A DNA stretch of 64,000 nucleotides from Geomonas anaerohicana. Lineage in GTDB: Bacteria; Desulfobacterota; Desulfuromonadia; Geobacterales; Geobacteraceae. The stretch spans positions 310,001-374,000 of the forward strand of contig NZ_JAEMHL010000003.1 of NCBI RefSeq assembly GCF_016458305.1. The letters run 5' to 3'. The position numbers and the translations under genes were made by a program. Below, piece by piece: positions 60,216 through 64,000 of the stretch. Each line of letters opens with the position of its first letter. Within the stretch, counting starts at the first letter, position 1. Below the pieces are notes generated by a model. That model saw only the letters and a list, made by a program, of their open reading frames with translations. It was not told the DNA's origin and made no database searches.

Positions 60216-60572
60216 ATGAAGAGAAGGGTCCTGATAGTTGACGACGTAGAAGATATCAGGCAGATGCTGCGTTTCATGGTGGAGAGGGAAGGGCACGTCA
60301 TCGTTGCGGAGGCCGCCAACGGTGTCGAGGCGGTCGAGAAGTTCCGGGAGCATCGCCCTGACGTTACCATCATGGACATCGACATGCCGCTGATGACTGG
60401 CGTCGAAGCGGCACGGGAGATCCGCGACATGGGCGGCAGCACGCGGATCGTATTCTGCAGCGGGGGGTATTCCAAGTTCGAGACGCCCCCCCAGGAACTG
60501 CGCAGTGAAGGGAGTACCTTTTTACGCAAGCCCTTTCTGCCCGCACAGTTGTACCAGGCACTGGCTGCCTGA
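60216..60572 (+). CDS. single-domain response regulator
   Basis: 118-aa receiver with DD at residues 9-10, phosphoacceptor Asp54 in TIMDIDMPLMTG, Ser in FCSGGY and Lys in LRKPF. No output domain. ATG at 60216 follows TTGGGGTGTGA; an upstream ATG at 60195 would add seven residues. No kinase gene is next to it, so it is an orphan CheY-like or relay protein. Confidence 0.88.
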   Translation: MKRRVLIVDDVEDIRQMLRFMVEREGHVIVAEAANGVEAVEKFREHRPDVTIMDIDMPLMTGVEAAREIRDMGGSTRIVFCSGGYSKFETPPQELRSEGSTFLRKPFLPAQLYQALAA

Positions 60573-61056
60573 GCACCTTATGTGATGTTGTGATTGCTTG
60601 TCATGAATTCCTGCTTGTCATGGATTGTTCTGTATCGGTTGCAATGATGTAATGTGATGTACTGTGATGGATTGATGTGATGTGGTGAATGCAATGTTCT
60701 TTCTAATGTCCTTGTTTTGCTGATATGATGGAGACCTGTAGTTTTGTTGATGTTATGACCTTTTGGGTCGCAAATGTTGTCTGATTACTTTAACGATCGC
60801 TGTGTTTGAGTTGTGACTGGGGGGCCCTGTGTGGGCTCCCTTTTTTTTTCGTCCCGGCGGTAGCTTCACACTTCCGACTGCCCTGGCCATCTTGTCCTGG
60901 TCGAGCGAACTCTTCTTTACTTCGAGCCAGTGACCAATTTGATGTATGCGATTTGCCCCTGCTTGTGCTAGGGTAGTGTTTTGCCGTGCGGGGGGGCGCG
61001 CTGCCCCTGCGTCTGGCCACGAGAAATACAATGAATGGTAGGGTGGGTATTTCATC
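60573..61056. other. 484-base intergenic region with TG/A-rich low-complexity DNA and an isolated terminator
   Basis: 60580-60780 is unusually AT-rich and C-poor on this strand, with many TGTGATG/ATGTGATGT repeats. It ends in a hairpin with T-run at about 60819-60851 (GGGGGCCC-tgtgt-GGGCTCCC then nine T). The terminator is 250 bases downstream of the receiver gene, so the region may encode a small RNA. No open reading frame is convincing. The last 200 bases before the next gene contain nothing recognised. Confidence 0.5.
60819..60851 (+). terminator. isolated intrinsic terminator
   Basis: Eight-pair stem (one wobble) followed by TTTTTTTTT. The nearest upstream gene end is 60572. Confidence 0.75.
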
Positions 61057-61926
61057 ATGACCTCAGAACATCTGCAAAAAGTTACCGATCAGCTCGACAA
61101 GCTCCACGGTCACGCCTACTTCCGGGTGGAAGAGGGGATCCTCAAGGAGTGCCTGACCGGATTGATCCTCGATGCCGTCGAGGGCGATCTCGCCGAACAA
61201 CTGGCGAGCGGTTCCTTCGACCTGGAGGTGAGCGTCGGGGTCCAGGAAGGGGAGACCGAGCCGACGGTCGATTACCGCGTCGATCGTCCCGGAGTCATCT
61301 ATCGCGCCGATGCCCCCGTTTCCCGCCTCAGCGTCCCCGCGTTGGAGGACCTGGCGCGCTTCCTGGAGCACCTGGTGCAGCAGGCGCAGGCGGCGCCGGT
61401 GGTCGAGGAAAAGGGCGCCGGCAGCAACATCGTGCGCAAGAAGCAGGACCACGACCACCATGAAAAAGAGGCGGCCGCGGCGCGGCTCAAGGTCACCCCG
61501 CAGTGGCTGAAGAGCGTGGTTCCCTGCACCGATTACAGTTACGACGAGATCGACGGCAAGAAATACATCCGGGAGTACTACTGGTCCCGGGAGCTGATCG
61601 AGCGTCTCTTCAAGATCAAGTCGAGCAAGACCACGCCCGAGGATCTGCAGTACGTGGCCAAGGAATGCTGTGACGGTGATGCCGACTGGGCGCGCGACCT
61701 GATCGCCCGTCTCAAGTCGCCCAACCGTCCCGAGCAGCAGCCAAAGGAGCAGCCGCAGAAGAACCAGCCCCAGAAGGAAAAGGAAAAGGGTGCCGTGCAG
61801 CAGCAGGCGAAACCTGCGGCAGGCGATCGCCCCCGCAGCAGGTCCCGGCACAGGAAGTCCTTCCGGCACGGCAAGGACGGCGGCCGCAAGCCCGAGGGAG
61901 CTTCCGAGGCGAAGAAACCTTCCTAA
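61057..61926 (+). CDS. unrecognised 289-aa protein with basic disordered tail
   Basis: No family recognised. Residues 1-110 look globular (DKLHGHAYFRVEEGILKECLTGLILDAVEGDLAEQLASGSFDLEVSV, then VPALEDLARFLEHLVQQAQAAP). A His/Lys/Glu-rich hinge follows (QDHDHHEKEAAAARLK), then a second globular part (VTPQWLKSVVPCTDYSYDEIDGKKYIREYYWSRELIERLFKIKSSKTTPEDLQYVAKECCDGDADWARDLIARL). The C-terminal 60 residues are Gln/Lys/Arg-rich and disordered (RPRSRSRHRKSFRHGKDGGRK), possibly for nucleic-acid binding. Codon use is normal. Ribosome binding site AGGGTGGG is weak. Confidence 0.75.
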   Translation: MTSEHLQKVTDQLDKLHGHAYFRVEEGILKECLTGLILDAVEGDLAEQLASGSFDLEVSVGVQEGETEPTVDYRVDRPGVIYRADAPVSRLSVPALEDLARFLEHLVQQAQAAPVVEEKGAGSNIVRKKQDHDHHEKEAAAARLKVTPQWLKSVVPCTDYSYDEIDGKKYIREYYWSRELIERLFKIKSSKTTPEDLQYVAKECCDGDADWARDLIARLKSPNRPEQQPKEQPQKNQPQKEKEKGAVQQQAKPAAGDRPRSRSRHRKSFRHGKDGGRKPEGASEAKKPS

Positions 61927-61956
61927 CCTTCCTCATTACTCGGTAGCGATCGCTCC

Positions 61957-61992
61957 GCCCTCACCCTGGCCCTCTCCCGGAGGGAGAGGGGA
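61957..61992. repeat. family A palindrome
   Basis: CCCTCACCCTGG then CCCTCTCCC-GG-AGGGAGAGGG in the gap between the 289-aa protein gene and the hemerythrin gene. Confidence 0.65.
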
Positions 61993-62031
61993 TGTTGGTG
62001 GCAGGGGCACAAAAGGATTTGGCACAACTAA

Positions 62032-62070
62032 AAAAAGGTCCTCCTCGACGCGTGAGGGGGACCTTTTTGT
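62032..62070. terminator. terminator between the 289-aa protein and hemerythrin genes
   Basis: AAAAAGGTCCTCCTC ... GAGGGGGACCTTTTT stem with flanking A and T tracts, able to work on either strand for the convergent genes. Confidence 0.8.
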
Positions 62071-62129
62071 TTGTGCAGGTGGCGGCGGGAGGCGCTACCC
62101 CGTTTGCTGGCAACGCGCTTTGCCGGGCC

Positions 62130-62531
62130 TTATTGCGCGCGCAGGTACTTCGCGAAGGCGGTGTCCACCTTCTTGATGTGCTGGATCAGCCAGTTGGCCA
62201 GGGTCCTGTTGGTCTGGATCACCAGGGGAAGGGTGGCCCCTTCGTTGCGGAAGGAGTCGGTCAGCTTGTGCACGTCGGTGATGAAAGCGACGTGCTGCGC
62301 CTTGTGTGCCGGGTAGTCGGGATAGTTGCTCCCCTTTTGCAGTTGCTCCTCGGCGGCGAAATGCTCTTTTACGTAGTCCTCCAGGAAGAGCAGCAGCTTG
62401 AGGACCTCCTCGTTGCCTTTCCCCTCGTTGCAGGCGCTCAGCAGGCGGTCGAACCTCCTGAAGATCTCCTTGTGCTGCTCGTCGATTTCGTTCACGCCGA
62501 TGGCCAGGTCACTGGTCCACTCGATGTTCAT
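62130..62531 (-). CDS. bacteriohemerythrin
   Basis: 133-aa compact hemerythrin with the diiron-ligand pattern: IDEQHKEIF, EHFAAEEQL, YPAHKAQHVAF and HIKKVDTAF. Shorter than the one at 45.3 kb and without the Gly/Asn tail. Probably binds O2 in the cytoplasm for storage, delivery or sensing. Next to a sensor kinase gene on the same strand (its stop is 67 bases upstream of this start), so the two may be co-transcribed. Confidence 0.92.
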   Translation of the reverse strand: MNIEWTSDLAIGVNEIDEQHKEIFRRFDRLLSACNEGKGNEEVLKLLLFLEDYVKEHFAAEEQLQKGSNYPDYPAHKAQHVAFITDVHKLTDSFRNEGATLPLVIQTNRTLANWLIQHIKKVDTAFAKYLRAQ

Positions 62532-62598
62532 GTTGTGCTCCTTTTGGGTTTGTCTGCTGTGGTTATGGTGCGCTCCCCAAACAGCTGCTGCGGGAGCG

Positions 62599-64000
62599 TC
62601 ATTGTTCGCTTTCGGCGGGGGCGAGCGGGTCCATCCCCGGCAGTTCTATTTCGAAGCAGGTGCCCATCCCCGGGGTGCTCGACACCCTGATGTCGCCGCC
62701 GTGGTCCTTGACGATGCCGTAGGAGACCGAGAGGCCGAGGCCGGTGCCGGTGTCCTTGGTGGTGAAGAAGGGGGTGAAGATCTTCTCCAGGTGCTCGGCG
62801 CTGATCCCCTTGCCGGTGTCGCGGATCTCGACGATGCAGCCGTTGCCCGGGCCGTGCCGGCGGGTGGTGAGCCGCAGGGTGCCTCCGTCGGGGAGCATGG
62901 CCTGCACCGCGTTCAGGATGATGTTGCTGAACACCTGCCGCAGCTGGTCGGTGTCGCCGGTGACCGGTCCCAGGTTCAGGTCGTATTCCCATTTCACGGA
63001 GACCGCGTCCATGGGGACCTGGTGCCTGATCTGGGCGACGATGTCGTCCAGTACCTCGTGCACCATGAACTGGCGCTGGTTCAGCGACTTCTGGCGCGCG
63101 AAGGTCAAAAGGTTGCCCACGATCTTCGCCATGCGTTCGGTCTGCTGGCTGATGATCTCGACCTCTTCGTGGTTGGGATGATCGCTGGGGAGGCACATAT
63201 CCAGGACTTCGGTGTTGCCGCGGATGATGGCCAGCGGTGTGTTGATCTCGTGGGCGACGCCGGCGGCGACGATGCCCAGGTCCGCCAGTTTCTCCGCGCG
63301 CGCCAGGTCCGCCTGGGTCTGCGCCAGGAGTTTCGTCTTGTCGGAGAGTTGCGCGGTGCGCTCCTCTATCTTCAGCTCCAGGGCCCGGTGCAAGAGGCCG
63401 ATCTCCGCCTCCTGGCGCCCCAGCGCCCGGGTCATCAGGTTGAACGCCTCGGCCAGGTCGCCCACCTCGTCGGTCGACTGCACCTCGATCTGCAGGTCGC
63501 GCTCGCCGCGGGCCACCCGGTGCGCCAGTTTCTCCAGTTCCTTGATCGGGCGCGCCAACAGGGTCCCTATGAAACCGGAGACGGCGATGCCGATCAGCGA
63601 GGTGACGAAGAGCACCAGGTACAGGATCGAGTTGACGCTCTTTTGCATGTGGGTGTAGGGCTTTTCCAGCATCCCCACGTAGAGCGAGCCGATCGCCTTG
63701 CCCTGCAGGTCGATGATCGGTTCGTAGGCGGTGAAGTACCAGTCGTTGACCACGAAGGCGCGGCCGATCCACTTCTTCTTCTCCTGGATCACCTGCTTGT
63801 AGACCTGCTCGGAGACGCGGGTGCCGATGGCCCTGGCACCGTCGGTGGTGCGCACGTTGGTCGCGATGCGGGTGTCACCGAGGAAGATGGTGGCGCTCCC
63901 CACGTCGGTCCCTTTGAACTGCACCCCCTCGTAGACGATCTCCTTGATCTTGTCCACCAGGGCGTTGTTGTTGTTGAGGAGGATGCCGCCGTAGAGGGCG
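62599..64000 (-). CDS. membrane sensor histidine kinase, 3' part (start beyond window)
   Basis: The frame is open to the right edge, so the N-terminus is missing; about 466 residues are visible. They include the end of a Cache-like sensor (NNNALVDKIKEIVYEG, RIATNVRTTDGARAIGT, WIGRAFVVNDWYFTAYEPI), a membrane helix (ILYLVLFVTSLIGIAVSGFIGTLL), HAMP, coiled coil, HisKA with the phospho-accepting histidine in GVAHEINTPLAI, and an HATPase (ILNAVQAM, RDTGKGI, GTGLGLS). It closely resembles the kinase at 34.7-36.6 kb in every domain. No response regulator is adjacent within the window. Confidence 0.92.
   Translation of the reverse strand, partial: ALYGGILLNNNNALVDKIKEIVYEGVQFKGTDVGSATIFLGDTRIATNVRTTDGARAIGTRVSEQVYKQVIQEKKKWIGRAFVVNDWYFTAYEPIIDLQGKAIGSLYVGMLEKPYTHMQKSVNSILYLVLFVTSLIGIAVSGFIGTLLARPIKELEKLAHRVARGERDLQIEVQSTDEVGDLAEAFNLMTRALGRQEAEIGLLHRALELKIEERTAQLSDKTKLLAQTQADLARAEKLADLGIVAAGVAHEINTPLAIIRGNTEVLDMCLPSDHPNHEEVEIISQQTERMAKIVGNLLTFARQKSLNQRQFMVHEVLDDIVAQIRHQVPMDAVSVKWEYDLNLGPVTGDTDQLRQVFSNIILNAVQAMLPDGGTLRLTTRRHGPGNGCIVEIRDTGKGISAEHLEKIFTPFFTTKDTGTGLGLSVSYGIVKDHGGDIRVSSTPGMGTCFEIELPGMDPLAPAESEQ

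Noticed and set aside
60753-61058. 101-codon minus-strand open frame upstream of the 289-aa protein gene
   Set aside because: It crosses a terminator hairpin and a T-run, has no ribosome binding site and no protein-like composition.
1-64000. CRISPR array, prophage, integron or transposase genes
   Set aside because: The repeats found are palindromic and dispersed rather than regularly spaced direct repeats, and no cas, phage or transposase protein was recognised.
1-64000. tRNA or rRNA genes
   Set aside because: No cloverleaf with a T-loop GTTCGANNC context or rRNA sequence was recognised; GTTCAACGTTCGA stretches belong to the family B inverted repeats.

Overview
This is a GC-rich, densely coded bacterial chromosome segment. 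Gene content and order point to a Geobacter-type member of the Desulfuromonadota (Geobacter, Geomonas or Citrifermentans relatives). That placement is inferred from several features taken together: a selenocysteine formate dehydrogenase with an NrfD-type membrane subunit next to a fused FdhD-MobA protein, an Ack/Pta pair, bacteriohemerythrins, many two-component proteins, and abundant palindromic intergenic repeats. No rRNA, tRNA, prophage, transposase or CRISPR array was recognised.

Layout. 1-3.5 kb: an SbcD/SbcC-like DNA-end-processing pair, the first gene cut by the window edge. 3.6-12.1 kb: an EamA exporter, a site-2 protease, trpS, scpA, scpB, a MEMO-family protein and an 873-aa DHH-CBS-nucleotidyltransferase fusion. 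12.4-18.8 kb: a small glycine-rich exported protein, an NrnA-like DHH phosphoesterase, a cysteine-desulfurase-like enzyme, a PIN-PhoH ATPase, tsaD and rsmA. 18.9-27.1 kb: UDP-sugar genes (ugd and a UDP-xylose-synthase-like SDR), a FtsB-like protein, a tiny Cys-rich protein, argS, a SPOR protein, an MshEN-receiver fusion, yacG and gltX. 27.2-30.1 kb: a 2[4Fe-4S] ferredoxin, then ackA and pta in convergent orientation. 30.2-34.4 kb: molybdenum-cofactor genes; the leftward moeA-moaC-moaB group sits behind a probable Moco riboswitch, and moaA plus a MOSC protein run rightward.

34.6-45.1 kb is the functional centre. A histidine kinase and a sigma54-dependent response regulator are divergent from a formate dehydrogenase operon. 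The intervening DNA holds a near-perfect palindrome and a consensus sigma54 (-24/-12) promoter. The operon encodes a Tat-exported catalytic subunit with an in-frame UGA (selenocysteine) and a SECIS hairpin, an iron-sulfur subunit, an NrfD-like membrane subunit, a FdhD-MobA fusion for cofactor sulfuration and guanylylation, and a TatA/E protein. With the nearby Moco genes, most steps from cofactor synthesis to export are covered.

45.3-53.6 kb: a bacteriohemerythrin, an SDR, an SRPBCC-DUF302 fusion, a DUF488 protein, and an operon of an aconitase homologue lacking one expected cluster cysteine with E1alpha, E1beta and E2 of a 2-oxoacid dehydrogenase. 53.7-64 kb: a receiver gene behind a sigma28-type promoter, a chemoreceptor, small accessory genes (thioesterase, exported protein, rhomboid protease, FMN-binding protein, DUF2007-like protein, DoxX), a second single receiver, an unrecognised 289-aa protein, a second hemerythrin, and a histidine kinase cut by the right edge that resembles the one at 34.6 kb.

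At least four families of dispersed palindromic elements occupy the intergenic spaces. One supplies the stop codon of scpA, and another lies directly against the start of scpA and upstream of the UDP-xylose-synthase-like gene.
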